A DNA stretch of 64,000 nucleotides. Source: Zygaena filipendulae (Eukaryota; Arthropoda; Insecta; Lepidoptera; Zygaenidae). The translations under genes and the position numbers were made by a program. This document shows, piece by piece, positions 10,552 through 21,915 of the stretch (positions are counted from its first letter, which is position 1; every line of letters starts with the position of its first letter). Location: the NCBI GenBank assembly GCA_907165275.2, contig OU015666.1, positions 2,510,001 to 2,574,000 of the forward strand. The letters are read 5' to 3'. The notes beneath the pieces were generated by a model. It saw only the letters and a list, made by a program, of their open reading frames with translations, was not told the DNA's origin and searched no databases.

Positions 10552-11621
10552 GCATTTGAAGAGAGAGAAGAGAGGGAAAAAAAAAATCGTAACGGAAGTA
10601 CTAGATACTCCAATCTACCATGAGTGCGTTAAAACGTCTGTAGATATGCCGAGATAAATAAAGTGGGCTTTTCTTTGGCTTTGGAAGCAAAGCAAAATTA
10701 ATATCGATGATCAATTTAAAGACTGAATGAGTCAAACTCCACTCGGTATCCGACAAAGGTTTTTTAACACCTTTAAAAAAATTTTGAACGGAAAAAAGTA
10801 CATTTACTGTAAATAAATAAAGTATCAGTCAATATACTATCTCAAGACTCCACATCGGCTTCGCGGTTGTTTCCTAAATTTATGTACGACGCGATGTGAA
10901 GATCAAAAGAAGTCTTCCCTCGCGTCTCCTGATCTGTCGGAAACTTTGCAAAGCACATTAGACCATAAACCGATGTTCACCGATGCACGATAGGTACACC
11001 CCAACCTGTTGGAGAGGCAGCGGAGAATATTTCCAAAGCGTTAACGGTTCTTACGAGTTTTGTTTTTTGAATGCCTAATATTTTATTATTAATCCACCAT
11101 GAAAAAACTGATTCAAGGGAAGTACCTGCCTGGCATGATTTTAAAACTGTTTAAAACTCTCTCCCACAGCTTGGATTGTTTGTCTAATGGCAGTATTTTT
11201 CTGTTTGAAAACCAAAAAATATGCTTCTTTTAGGTCTATGGTCGCCATAAGCGGTTTTTAAAACACAAGTATCGTAATAGTAGCTTAGAATCTTCAAAAA
11301 AAATTGTTAGACCACATTAAAAAACAAGACCTTTTATAACTTGGACCACCGCCTTATATTGTCAGCACTTGGAATATTGTCTCCTCGCAGCTAACTTGCA
11401 ACTTACCTACCCTACACTATGTTGATTTTTTTTAGCTATCAATTTTGTTCTGTGTGACTGATTTTAAATTTTATTAATGTACTCATGTAAGTGGCATGTG
11501 TCTTAATGAGTATAATAAAGATCTTTAAACCGAATAGTCCGTAGGTCTTCCATTTTGAACTGATTTGACTTGATAAACTCGTTAACTCTCGTTAACTCGT
11601 TTGAAATTCTTACCAATATTA

Positions 11622-11795
11622 AAAAAGCGAGAGTGTGTGTTTGCAACTCCTTCACGCAAATACCACTGAATGGATTATAATGAAATTCACATTAACATAG
11701 CTTATACATCAGAATAACACACAGGGCACCCTTTATTCCGGAATTCCCGCGAGGTCTGTGAAACCAACGCGGGTGAAACCGCAGGGAACAGCTAG
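11622..11795 (+). mobile_element. Helitron-like element, 5' truncated
   Basis: Ends GGTGAAACCGCAGGGAACAGCTAG with the usual 3' hairpin. Its 3' end directly abuts the start of the next element, so one inserted at the end of the other. Confidence 0.65.
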
Positions 11796-11997
11796 TCTAT
11801 ACTAATATTATAACGAGGAAAGATTTGATTTTTGGTTTGTTTGTTACGATTTAACTCAAAAACTACTGGACCGATTTCAAAAATTCTTTCACCATTAGAA
11901 AGCTACACTATTCTTGAGTAACATAGGCTATATTTTAATCCGGAATTGCCGCGGGAACTCCAAAACCATCACGGTTGAAACCGCGCGGGACAGCTAG
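11796..11997 (+). mobile_element. Helitron-like element, complete, 202 bp
   Basis: Starts TCTATACTAATATTATAAC and ends GCGGGACAGCTAG followed by T, with the 3' hairpin. It is a full-length example of the short family. Confidence 0.78.
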
Positions 11998-12254
11998 TTA
12001 AGAATAAAGTGAACTTTTGAGTGTTGAAAAATTGTCAAGACTGCACTGCAATGACTGTATAACTTAGTGGATTAGATATTGCAATATTTAGGTGGTAACT
12101 TTTAGTAGAGCTTAAAGTGTTATATTCGGGGACCGTAAACTGGAATACAGTGCGATCAAAAGGAATTTTAAAGCTCCTTACATAATTAGGTATATAACAA
12201 CTACATCTAAAATGACTAAATCATCTATAATTGATTGCCACTCATACTAAAAAT

Positions 12255-12767
12255 ATCTAGGTGACCGAGCTTCGCTCGTAGTGCTATCTGTCGTTAAGTA
12301 GAAAAAGCAGTACCAAACACTCATTTTTCATTGCCTGAAAACACAGATAAAACAACCCTGCATACTAAATTTCATGAAAATCTTTGGAGTCGCGTCCGAG
12401 ATTCAGATTATAAGTATAATATGTATCTATACCACAGATTCCATACTAATAATTATTATAAAACTGAAGAGTTTGTTTGTGTGTTTGAACGCGCCAATCT
12501 CAGCAACTACTGGTCCTATTTGAAACATTTTTTCAGTGTTAGATAGCCCATTTATCGAGAAAAGCTATACAAATACATAATATGATCCCGCTAAGATCAA
12601 TAAGAGCGGAGCAGCAATGAAAAATGTTACAAAGAACGGAAAAAATATTCCGTTACGCTACTTGAACGGTTAAAGTTACGCAAAAATCATGTAGTTATGG
12701 AATATATTTTGCATCAGTAAAGAATTTTTCTTAAATTAACGCGGTTGAAACCGCGGGACACAGCTAA
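12255..12767 (+). mobile_element. Two adjoining Helitron-like or related repeats
   Basis: Bases 12440-12767 match the longer body type (TTTGTTTGTGTGTTTGAACGCGCC ... GGTTGAAACCGCGGG ... CAGCTAA). Upstream, 12255-12435 has the GACCGAGCTTCGCTCG hairpin and the AAATTTCATGAAAATC wording of another common lepidopteran repeat. The 71-codon ORF across the junction is incidental. Confidence 0.5.
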
Positions 12768-13326
12768 TGTATATATATATATACACGAATTGCTTTTTAG
12801 TAGATGTAGACGATATAATCTACTTGCGTGGGATACTACCTCAGTTATTACGGTTTGTATGGTTTGGTCGTTACTGACGTTATACGTTCGTTACGTATAG
12901 TAATGAATTTTTTGTCTTTTATATAGCAAATCCTGTTTTTCTTCTTATGTAAGGCCGTCTACTAGAAGCCATCCCCAACGTTTAGAGATTTTGTCGGGAA
13001 TGGCCAAACACTTCTTTGATCACCAAGGGATTTTAGGATTTTTCGAGGTAAGGTATCCTCAATTACCATACTAGTGCTTGCGTCTGGTTCTTCAGTTGCT
13101 AGTAGCACTGTCATCTCCTTCTGAGTTATTTCAGGGAGTGAACCTTTCGCTGTTCACTTCGGTTTTCATCTCCGAAGGCTCAGTTCTCTTCTATGGAAAG
13201 AAATCTCGAACCAGATCGTTCGTGTAAGGGTGCACTTGTTTAATCACCGCGACATGAAGTTGACCTTGGAAGGTACTTTAAGGGTGATCTGGACTTTAAG
13301 CGGTGCTTATTTCGATCGCGAGAGCC

Positions 13327-13995
13327 TGGTAATATAGTGCACAAACTGTTGAGGCACTCAAATATTTTAACGTCTTTGGGCGTAATCACGTTACTACACG
13401 AGACAGATGAAGCTATCTATCATGAACACGTCAAGTAGTATAGCTTAGAGTCGACACGATCCTGGAAATGTAGTGCACAAGCTGTTGAGGCACTCGAATA
13501 TTTTAACGTCTTTGGGCGTAAGCACGTTACGACGCGAGACGGATGAAGCTATCTATCATGAACACGTCAAGTAGTATAGCTTAGAGTCGACACGATCCTG
13601 GAAATGTAGTGCACAAGCTGTTGAGGCACTCGAATATTTTAACGTCTTTGGGCGTAAGCACGTTACGACGCGAGACGGATGAAGCTATCTATCATGAACA
13701 CGTCAAGTAGTATAGCTTAGAGTCGACATGATCCTGGAAATGTAGTGCGCAAGCTGTTGAGGCACTCGAATATTTTAACGTCTTTGGACGTAAGCACGTT
13801 ACGACGCGAGACGGATGAAGCTATCTATCATGAACACGTCAAGTAGTATAGCTTAGAGTCGACACGATCCTGGAAATGTAGTGCACAAGCTGTTGAGGCA
13901 CTCGAATATTTTAACGTCTATGGGCGTAATCACGTTACGACACGAGACGGATGAAGCTATCTATCATGAACACGTCAAGTAGTATGTATAGCTTA
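13327..13995 (+). repeat. 136-bp satellite, about five copies
   Basis: The word GAGGCACTC recurs at 13351, 13487, 13623, 13759 and 13895, an exact 136-bp period. Each unit includes AACGTCTTTGGGCGTAA, GACGGATGAAGCTATC and TAGCTTAGAGTCGACA. The middle copies are nearly identical and the first and last are more diverged. Copies are contiguous without spacers, so this is not a CRISPR-like array. Confidence 0.95.
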
Positions 13996-14774
13996 GCCAT
14001 GATTGCATCAGGAAAAATAGCCATATTCCATTCTTTCGTCAGAGTATCTTGTTATCAACCATGATCACGTAAATAATAGCAGTACATAAATAACAGGCAC
14101 GTAAATAGAAGCAAGCATACGTAAATAAAAGCATAATAAAGCATAAAATGAAATAAAAAGTGGGTATGCTAGCAATGTTACATTAGCTGTGCTTTTATTA
14201 TGGCTATACTCGTTAAAACGATGGTTCAAGAACACACAAAGGTGGGTAATTTTACGATGAATGCATATTATCAAAGCTTTCCATTTATTTGTTTATTAAT
14301 TGAATTATAATAATGTGACACCTAAAGGTGAGTAAACAACGACTTACCATCGCATGTCTGATGCACAGGGACCGACGAAGGTAAAGCTCAATGCGTTGTA
14401 GTCGTTTTGAGATATTCGCTTCTTTCTCTTTGTTTGTACGTTTACCCATAGTTAACCTTTAACTTCACATTATTTTATTATTTTTTGTAGGTAGAATAAA
14501 AAGTATTTTAGCTCAAGATTACAAAAAACCTATTTAGTAGTGGCGATGCCGGCACACAAAAAACGAATGAGCTGGCACGGCGGCGTGCGGCAACGCAGGC
14601 GCTACGCCGGGTGGGGCGGGGAGGAGGGGTACACAGTAGTCAATTGAATATCTTTTTATTTTTGATTCTCCTTTATAGCTCTAAATAATTGTGTGCGATG
14701 CCAGTACATTGAAGAATGGACTACATAGTAAAACATCTCTAATAAATCTCGAGGATGCAACGTCGCAGTATAAT

Positions 14775-16346
14775 ATATTATCAGATTGCTCTGTGAAGGT
14801 ACCTAGTGAAATTCAGCTTATACAACGTGTTAATGACTATTGACTAATGACTAATGAATTAACTGAAAACTAGAAAGTAGTGGGCTCAGAATCAACTAGC
14901 AAATCGATCGCACTATGTTTTAATATAGGTTATATTTTTTTATTTTTACAAGCCCATGTCTAAATTATTTACAATACAATATTTGGCGCGTACGCCGCCC
15001 GCAGCAAAAAAATTCGAACCGGTAGGCGCAGGCGTAGCGCTTGAAATTTCGTAGATAGGTCACCTCCAAACTAATGTTGAATAACTTTTAAAGTATTAAT
15101 TTTTTTGATATAAAATATATTTTAATCATATTATTGTTTACTTTTTTAAATGGGGTGTATCAGGTTTTCAGTTCATTCATTAACACGTTGTATACACCTG
15201 CTTTTGATATCAACACTGCTTGAACGGCTGTTAATTTATTACTGGAGTATGTCGCAGATCAACTTCACACATTCACTTAATCACCGTATGAAATACAGAT
15301 ACTACTTTATTATTAATCGCACTATTATAATATCACAATTAAAATTTAAATAATACTTATTAGCAACATAATCTAATCACCCAATAAATAAATGATCCAA
15401 TATTTCACAACGCGTCGTTCACTTTTGCAAATAAGAATTAAACTAAACGTAATAGAGAAAGTGTATGTAATTATATAGGCATGTCCAGCAGTTAGAGTGC
15501 CTGAAGGCAGGTAGGTGAAAATCCAAAAAAATAGGCACCAATTAGTTACTGATAAAGAAACAAATAATTGACTTTAGGTATTTACCTGTACACTAGTACT
15601 TTCTGTATTGTATCTTTTGTTCAGCCAGGTAAATATCTACCTGCATAAACGACTTTTCTTTGTTCTTACTATCTGTATAATATAAATATGCAGGTATAAG
15701 AGCGCCAATGCATATTCAGCTAGAGCTCTACCATCGTCCCTTTAGCAATCTTACCTAACACAAAGTCTTACCTCGATTTGGGAAAAATGTCCAAACAGTT
15801 TGATCGTCGCACTAATGGTTATGCTGAATGGAATAAACCTCACATTTATTTTGGTACCTTACAGGCGCCATAACCTAAGATTATATTATCATACTCTGTT
15901 TACTGAAATATAATATTATAAATAGTAATTTTAAGGGCATCGGCACGCATTTTACACAAATGTGAATATAATTTGATAATGATAATGATGATGATAACGA
16001 TAACCTAATTGAAGGAGATTTTTTAAATTCTTAAAAACGCAACTAGGCATATTGATTATGGGTAATTTGTCCACTTATTAAATCACCCCATAATATTAGG
16101 TACTTATTACTTACCCATCTGAAGTACAGTCATTATATCAAGCAATATTTTAACGTGTTCGTCATTGAACTCTATTACTATTGCAATAAGATTCAACGAT
16201 GGTCAAAAGTGATTATATATTATATTTGTGATGCTGAATGTATACATACATTCACACACACACTGTACACTTGCTTAAATTATTATCAGTCTGACCACTA
16301 ATAATATATAAACTTAACAAGTATTTTTTTCTTTATAACTAAAAAC
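14775..16346. other. No gene recognised
   Basis: AT-rich intergenic DNA. A short GC-rich patch lies at about 14990-15050. Short ORFs (for example 15150-15353) have no domain or supporting context. Confidence 0.5.
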
Positions 16347-16515
16347 TAGCTGTTCCCCGCGGTTTTACCTGCGTTAATTTTGGAGATAGTTCTTAATGTC
16401 CTATTCTGATATATAAGCTTTATTATTATAAAGTTTCATAAAAAATCCATTCAGTAGTTTTTATGTGAAAGAGTTACAAACATCCATACAAACTTTCGCG
16501 TTTATATTAATACTT
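16347..16515 (-). mobile_element. Helitron-like element, minus strand
   Basis: Read on the plus strand it begins CTAGCTGTTCCCCGCGG and ends TTTATATTAATA, the inverted order of the usual 5' and 3' ends. Confidence 0.65.
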
Positions 16516-16735
16516 GCTGTTTCCCAAGATTTCACCCGCGTAAATTTCGGATTTCCCGAGAGAACATCGGTACGAAAAGTAACCTACGTCCTTTTCTGTA
16601 CCCTCGACAACGTGTAGGCAAAATATTATTATAATCGGTTGAGCCGTTGAGGCGTGAAAGCGTTACAAACAAACAAATAAACAAACTCACTCACTCACTC
16701 ACTCACACTCACACACTTTCGCATTAATATCTAAA
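16516..16735 (-). mobile_element. Second Helitron-like element, minus strand, with (ACTC)n
   Basis: Begins GCTGTTTCCCAAGATTTCACC and ends with an ACTC/CACA-rich run (16685-16715) and TTCGCATTAATAT. It is diverged and directly follows the previous element. Confidence 0.55.
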
Positions 16736-16800
16736 ATTGAATCCATTGTGACAAATATCCACTCAAGTTATTGTTTGTCTTGCTCTTATAGGTCCAAATA

Positions 16801-17032
16801 ATTGGACATAGATAAGCAATAGTGTGTTAACCCACACTGGAGAAATTTTGAGTAAATCGTGTTTTAAAAGTAGGAGCGCCATTTTGTATCAACATTTTTT
16901 ATGTTCAATATTTAGTTACATATTTAAGCAATGTAATAAGGTAAACACATAATTAAAAAACTCTCGATAAAACCTTCTGAATTAATAACTTAATTTTGTG
17001 GGTTAACATGTTATTGCTTATCTGCGTCCAAT
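16801..17032 (+). mobile_element. MITE family with GATAAGCAATA ends, copy 1
   Basis: Inverted ends ATTGGACATAGATAAGCAAT and ATTGCTTATCTGCGTCCAAT flank about 190 bp of AT-rich sequence. The same element recurs at 18733-18970 and 20574-20789 in the opposite orientation. Confidence 0.85.
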
Positions 17033-17204
17033 TATGGCACTGTTTGATTGTTATTGAAAAACAAGCCGTGATTTTCTGAGACGATAGCACAGTAAATTGT
17101 TCAAAACTATAGGGCAATGTGATATCATGAGGTTTGCTTTGCGAGTAAAAACTCATGATTTTCTCTTATAAAATATGTAGTTGCTTGCTCTGCGATACCT
17201 TCCT

Positions 17205-17274
17205 AGTGCTATTAGAAGAATTCCCGAGGAAGCTCTGACATTACCGCTGGTGAAACCGCGGGGAACAGCTAGTT
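17205..17274 (+). mobile_element. Helitron-like 3' fragment
   Basis: Only the 3' end is visible (GAATTCCCGAGGAAGC...GGTGAAACCGCGGGGAACAGCTAG). Confidence 0.55.
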
Positions 17275-17382
17275 CACTATAATCTCGGAGAGACGGAAAA
17301 TAATCAACAACCTATCTCGTATACTTTGCGATAAATCCATACAATTGAATGAAGTACGTTAATAACAGACGCTTTGTTTCAG

Positions 17383-17498
17383 GTAACAAGATGGCGGCTA
17401 TACTCCGGCGCAACACCAGCACCATCCAAGGTATAACGTCGAGTGTCACGTGCTTGCTCCTCTTGGCCTCAGTCCTGGTGCACTTCGGTCTGCGATGA
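17383..17498 (+). CDS. Possible terminal exon with hydrophobic C-terminus
   Basis: A pyrimidine-rich stretch ending TTTGTTTCAG (acceptor AG at 17381-17382) precedes an open frame in balanced-GC sequence unlike its AT-rich surroundings. The ATG frame (17391-17498) ends in SSVTCLLLLASVLVHFGLR before TGA. A polyadenylation signal AATAAA follows at 17557. A short hydrophobic run at the very C-terminus behind a small polar segment is what a GPI-anchor signal or tail anchor looks like. It could be the last exon of a membrane-attached protein gene whose other exons lie outside or far upstream. I do not recognise the gene. A chance 35-codon ORF is possible. Confidence 0.35.
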
Positions 17499-17959
17499 CG
17501 TCAGAACTAGAATAATCCCGGCTTGTGTTGTTAAATACTGATAAAAGTCTTAGTTTAATAAATAAAAAAACAATTAATGTAATAAAATAATTTAGGTAAT
17601 GACTTCGAATTTCAAATTATATAAAAAAAAACAAGTTGTAATAAATGTTTAAAATGATGGAGCCAACAGAATAACATTGTTTGAATGGATGTATTTATGA
17701 TCACATACAACGTTATTATCATTATAACTTTTTTTTAAATTGTAGTGGTGGTTGACTTTGATGCATTACACTGAGCTGAAAATTTTCCTAAAGAAACAGA
17801 CAAAACAAATATTAAAACCTCATATTTTGAAGTAACATTGCGAAAAACAAACAAACCTTAAAATTATAAAAGAGTAAAATCCGCAATTCTGTACATTGAA
17901 TGTATGTTTACCAAGAATTGAAAGAGGCGATAAAGGAAGAGACATCAAAAAAGTTTTTA
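17499..17959. other. No further gene recognised
   Basis: Possible 3' untranslated region of the preceding exon (AATAAA at 17557, a second A-rich signal near 17580), then AT-rich DNA. Confidence 0.4.
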
Positions 17960-18132
17960 AATTCTTTACTGTGTGTTTGTCTGTTCGCGATAATCTCCAA
18001 ATCTACTGAACAGATTGTCAGGTAGATTGAGCTTAGCCATACAGGCTTTATTTCATTTAAATCGGATGTCCGGAAAAAAATTTATATCAAAACGTTTCAC
18101 GCAGGTGAAACCGTGGGGCACAGCTGCTAGTA
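17960..18132 (+). mobile_element. Helitron-like element, diverged
   Basis: Body wording (TGTGTTTGTCTGTTCGCGATAATCTCC) and the end GGTGAAACCGTGGGGCACAG, with a doubled CTGCTAG terminus. Confidence 0.55.
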
Positions 18133-18254
18133 GCTAATATGTCAACAGTTGCTCAGAATATGTAGTTACGAACACGCTACTAACTTACGCACAGATCAAG
18201 CTACAAACTCAGCACTACGGTCGCATAACTAACGACTAAGCGTGCGTAGCTGAC

Positions 18255-18350
18255 AGCTACGTGCTCGTAGCACGAAGCTACGTGCTCGTAGTACTAAGCT
18301 ACGTGCGAGTAGCAGTAAGCTACGTGCGAGTAGCATTAAACTACGCAGAA
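18255..18350 (+). repeat. 21-bp minisatellite, ~4.5 copies
   Basis: Units begin at 18255, 18276, 18297, 18318 and 18339, an exact 21-bp period with the form AGCTACGTGCTCGTAGCACGA. Each unit includes a small palindrome (CTACG...CGTAG). The period is a multiple of three, but no gene context supports coding. Confidence 0.9.
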
Positions 18351-18530
18351 GTTTGTGCAAAATAATCCTAAACAGATAGCAGAAGTAAAACTGTAACTTG
18401 TTTACCTACAGCTTTTTATCTGCTATGTAATATATCGAACACTCTTACATAATTACATAAAGCATATTTGATTTGATTTGATTTGATAATTATACATTCG
18501 CAGCTACGCAACATTGAAGCGATACTAACG

Positions 18531-18712
18531 GCCGCACTCAGAGTCGACTTTACAAGTTTAATAAATTTATGTTAATTGGCATTTCACTAATTAAGTTACA
18601 TCTTATTAAATGCCAATTAACATTAATTTACTGAACATCTCTGATTGCGGCAGTTTTGTTTTAAAAATCCATACTTAACTAAGTAACCATTAAAGTCGAC
18701 TCTGAGTGCGGC
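18531..18712. mobile_element. 182-bp MITE
   Basis: Inverted ends GCCGCACTCAGAGTCGACTTT (18531-18551) and its complement (18692-18712) are exact. An inner inverted pair (GTTAATTGGCATTT and AAATGCCAATTAAC) gives a second stem. Confidence 0.85.
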
Positions 18713-18732
18713 GGTAAGACTTGCAAGTCATA

Positions 18733-18970
18733 ATTGGACGCAGATAAGCAATAACATGTTAACCCACAAAATTAAGTTATCCATACAGAACGATTTATTG
18801 AGAGTTAAGGAACGTTTTTTAATTATGAGTTTACCTCATTACATTGTTTAACTATGTAACTAAATATTAAACATAAAAAATGTTGACAGAAAATTGCGCT
18901 ATAATTTTAAGACACGATTTACTCAAAATTTTTCCAGTGTGGGTTAACACACTATTGCTTATCTATTCAC
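18733..18970 (-). mobile_element. MITE family with GATAAGCAATA ends, copy 2
   Basis: Same family as 16801-17032, inverted. It starts ATTGGACGCAGATAAGCAAT and ends ACACTATTGCTTATCTATTC. A 90-codon ORF at 18880-19152 begins inside it and is not credible as a gene. Confidence 0.85.
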
Positions 18971-20573
18971 ATGTTTATGCACATAACCAAATTAATTCGT
19001 TGTTTCTTAGCAACATAAAGGGAAAAATAAACAAATTCAGTTTGATCCTTGTCACGTCAAATTTTATACGTAAAAAATGTGTAGTTTATTTAAATATTCG
19101 CGCTCTTTCTACAAATCATTTGATTTTAAAGTTATCAAATATAGAAATATAAATAATTATAAGTGACTAGTCATAGTGCAACTATTTTCACTCGAATGTT
19201 AATAAAATTATTATTATTAATGAAAACAGTCGTGTATTCAGTTGTGTGTTTTTCTGACAGGTATCTAAGTAAGGTTTCATTTTTCTCCTTCTGTCGTTAA
19301 CCCCGTCCGTGCGTGACGCGAGCTGCCAACTGAAAACCAGTGCTGGGTGTACCCGCACTTAGCTAATGCTGAGTTGGGGTCCCTTTCAGCAGAGAAGATA
19401 CCAATGGGTAAACCAATTTATTCAATGTTTTTTTGTTTTTTCTTGTGTACTTATTGTGTTAGAATAAATGTAGTTTTCTTTCTTTCTTTTTAAGTACATA
19501 ATGTTATAACAGCACACATAAGATACAGATAAAGTGTCGTAAGATCCATGCGGTTTGAATGTAGAAAAATTACGATAGCTAATAACATCCTCAATCTAGT
19601 CAATTTTATGTGTGGTGGGTAAAATATTGAATGGCAAAAACTCTTTGTGTTTGTGTACCTTTACTAATATAGGTGATGAAAATGACATCAGTTTTGTTTC
19701 ATTTCCAGAAACCATCACCCCCGTTTTTCTAAAATTTTGTTATTATAAGTTAATGCAGTGTCCGATAAGGATAGGTATTATCATTTTCACCATGAAATGA
19801 CTAAATATTAATAAATAAATAGATCACAAAAACAAATCGAAAGAATATTATGCAATCTTGTAGGGTGTCAATTATATTTGTAATAGAAAATCAATATTAT
19901 CCTTATTTTACTTCAGTAATAAAAGCTTCAAATTTGTAATCTTGATAATAAAACATGTACACGAGGACTTTAGTTAATAAGTAGATATTAAATTTGAAAA
20001 TATTCCTTAAAAATAAATACTTAATTATATTTCTTATATTAGGAATAATAAAACATAATAATTTAAGTAGGAGTTACCTATTTAGATAAAATATAAAAAA
20101 AAATATATTCTGCCAGTAAATCTTCAATAAATTGACATAACAATTTCTTAACGGAATTTGTATTACATAATATAAAGTATATTTAAGTATCTTATTTGAA
20201 TAAAATAATAATAAATTTATGAAATAATCTCAGTATACTTTGGATTTAAATATAAATTGTAAAATTTTACCATAATTATAAATAAATCCATTATAAAAAT
20301 TGACTTTCATTGTAAATATTGACCTGTATTAGCCGTACTATATAATAAATAATAGACATTTAGTAAAAGTTAGATTGTGAAAATAATTAGCTATTATCTA
20401 CCATTAAAAGTAACTACTAAGTAAAACGGTATATTAGATCACTTTAGTGCTAATTATTTTAATAATGTAAATATTTATCAGTGTTGCGAAATAATATTGT
20501 ACAAACTTTGGTGATCCTGTATGCAATAAAGATTTCTTGGGAATACTATGAAGCTTTTATTTGTTGGACGCAG
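18971..20573. other. AT-rich intergenic DNA with one dispersed repeat
   Basis: Bases ~19255-19420 (CCCGTCCGTGCGTGACGCG ... TGTACCCGCACTTAGCTAAT) look like a piece of a dispersed retroelement. 19800-20520 is extremely AT-rich. No gene is supported. Confidence 0.4.
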
Positions 20574-20789
20574 ATAAGCAATAACAAGTTAACGACGATT
20601 GTCAAAACGATTTATTGAGATTTAGAGAACGTTTTTTAATTATGTGTTTACCTCATTACATTGTTTAAATATGTAACTAAATATTGAACAAAAAAATTGT
20701 TGACACAAAGTCGCGCTAGAATTTTAAAACTTTAATTTACTCAAAATTTCTCCAGTGTGGGTTAACACACTATTGCTAATCTATGTCCT
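20574..20789 (-). mobile_element. MITE family with GATAAGCAATA ends, copy 3
   Basis: Starts TTGGACGCAGATAAGCAATAAC and ends CACTATTGCTAATCTATGTCC. It is the most degraded of the three copies. Confidence 0.8.
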
Positions 20790-20825
20790 TTTAACCGACA
20801 CACATTCATGATTCTACACTAATAT

Positions 20826-20935
20826 AATTATAGTGACAATAATAGTCCACTTCACAAAACACAGATCTACTTAATCCCACAGTAAACATAAATCATAAGC
20901 AAGTGGCTTGGAAACCAAGCAAACGTGGTATACCA
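20826..20935 (-). mobile_element. SINE tail fragment
   Basis: It shares AACACAGATCTACTT.ATCCCACAGTAA and GGAAACCAAGCAAACGTGGTAT with the body of the SINE at 21640-21915 but lacks the tRNA-like head. Confidence 0.65.
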
Positions 20936-20942
20936 ATTACTT

Positions 20943-21219
20943 TATAAAGCTGTAGAGTTTGTTTGTTTGGTTGAAAGCGCTTGTCTCAAGAACTACTGGT
21001 TCAAATTGAAAAATTCTATTTGTGTTGGATAGTTCAATTAATTAGGAAGACTATAGACTAATTAATATCACGCTACGGTCAATAGAAGCGAAGCGAACGA
21101 AAAATATCGCAAAAACGGGAAAAAATATTCCTTTTGAGAGCTTCCGTCGCTATGGAATATATTCTAGTAGATTTTTATTTCTCAAAGTAACGGAGGTGAA
21201 ACCGCGGGACACAGCTAGT
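20943..21219 (+). mobile_element. Helitron-like element, longer body type
   Basis: TAGAGTTTGTTTGTTTGGTTG...CACGCTACGGTCAATAGAAGC...GGTGAAACCGCGGGACACAGCTAG. Complete apart from an eroded 5' end. Confidence 0.7.
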
Positions 21220-21639
21220 GATTACATACACATCTGTACCTAGCGAATGTTTCTAAAAGTTGCCTGTGATGTCACTTAGGAAGCGACAGAGCAATACTGA
21301 CGCGACGTCGCCGCTGCGGCGCTCCTGTCCTTACAGTGCCCGGTGGTATTCAGCACGGCCACAACCAATGATATTCTATGTAATATGGGAGGTCAAAATT
21401 CTTCACAATATACGGAGTAATTTATAGAAAGATCTTCCACCGCTGATAAACGTATATTTTTACCCGACTGTATGTTGGTTTTTTTTTTTTTTCAAAGTCA
21501 ACAATTAGAATATATCAAATAAGAGACTAAATCGTCTCTTCAGTGAACTATAATATAGTTAGGTATTTGTTTATCCACATAACCACAGAGAGAAACGTAA
21601 TCATTTATGTGTAAAACATACCCTCGACTCAGCACGAGC

Positions 21640-21915
21640 AACGATAATAACAATAATAATCCACATCACAACACACAGATCTACTTGATCCCACAGTAAG
21701 CGATTATTAGCTTGTGTCGTGGAAACCAAGCAAACGTGGTATATACTAGGTACATAGAATTACTTATATAATATACTATAGATATATAAACACACCTAGA
21801 CTGGAAAATGGAATCCTGTGTTCATCACACAAAGTCTACCCCCACCGGGAATCGAACCCGGAACCCCTTGATTAGCGGGTGGCATGGCGACCTCTGCGCC
21901 AATCAGGTCGTCATC
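21640..21915 (-). mobile_element. tRNA-derived SINE
   Basis: On the minus strand the head (about 21915-21838) has a box A-like TTGGCGCAGAGG and a box B GGTTCGATTCCCGG. The would-be acceptor stem does not pair, so it is not a tRNA gene. The body continues to about 21640 and ends in ATT-rich repeats. Polymerase III promoter elements appear intact. Confidence 0.7.

Larger units (their letters stand above)
9859..14774. mobile_element. 4.9-kb element with 54-bp terminal inverted repeats
   Basis: Bases 9859-9912 and 14721-14774 are exact inverted copies (ATTATACTGCGACGTTGCATC...). The interior has no long ORF and no recognisable transposase. It holds poly-T runs (near 10218-10240 and 10509-10551), nested Helitron-like elements and a 136-bp satellite. 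It is probably a non-autonomous DNA transposon or foldback element carrying nested insertions; the superfamily is not recognised. The right subterminal region is also found inside the element at 9448-9861. Confidence 0.65.

Noticed and set aside
13327..13995. Regular repeats resembling a CRISPR array
   Set aside because: The 136-bp units are contiguous with no unique spacers, and the window is eukaryotic. It is a satellite.
18880..19152. 90-codon plus ORF
   Set aside because: Begins inside a MITE copy and continues into AT-rich DNA; no domain.
21838..21915. tRNA-like sequence with box A and box B
   Set aside because: The acceptor stem does not pair, and the sequence continues into a repeated body, so it is the head of a SINE.
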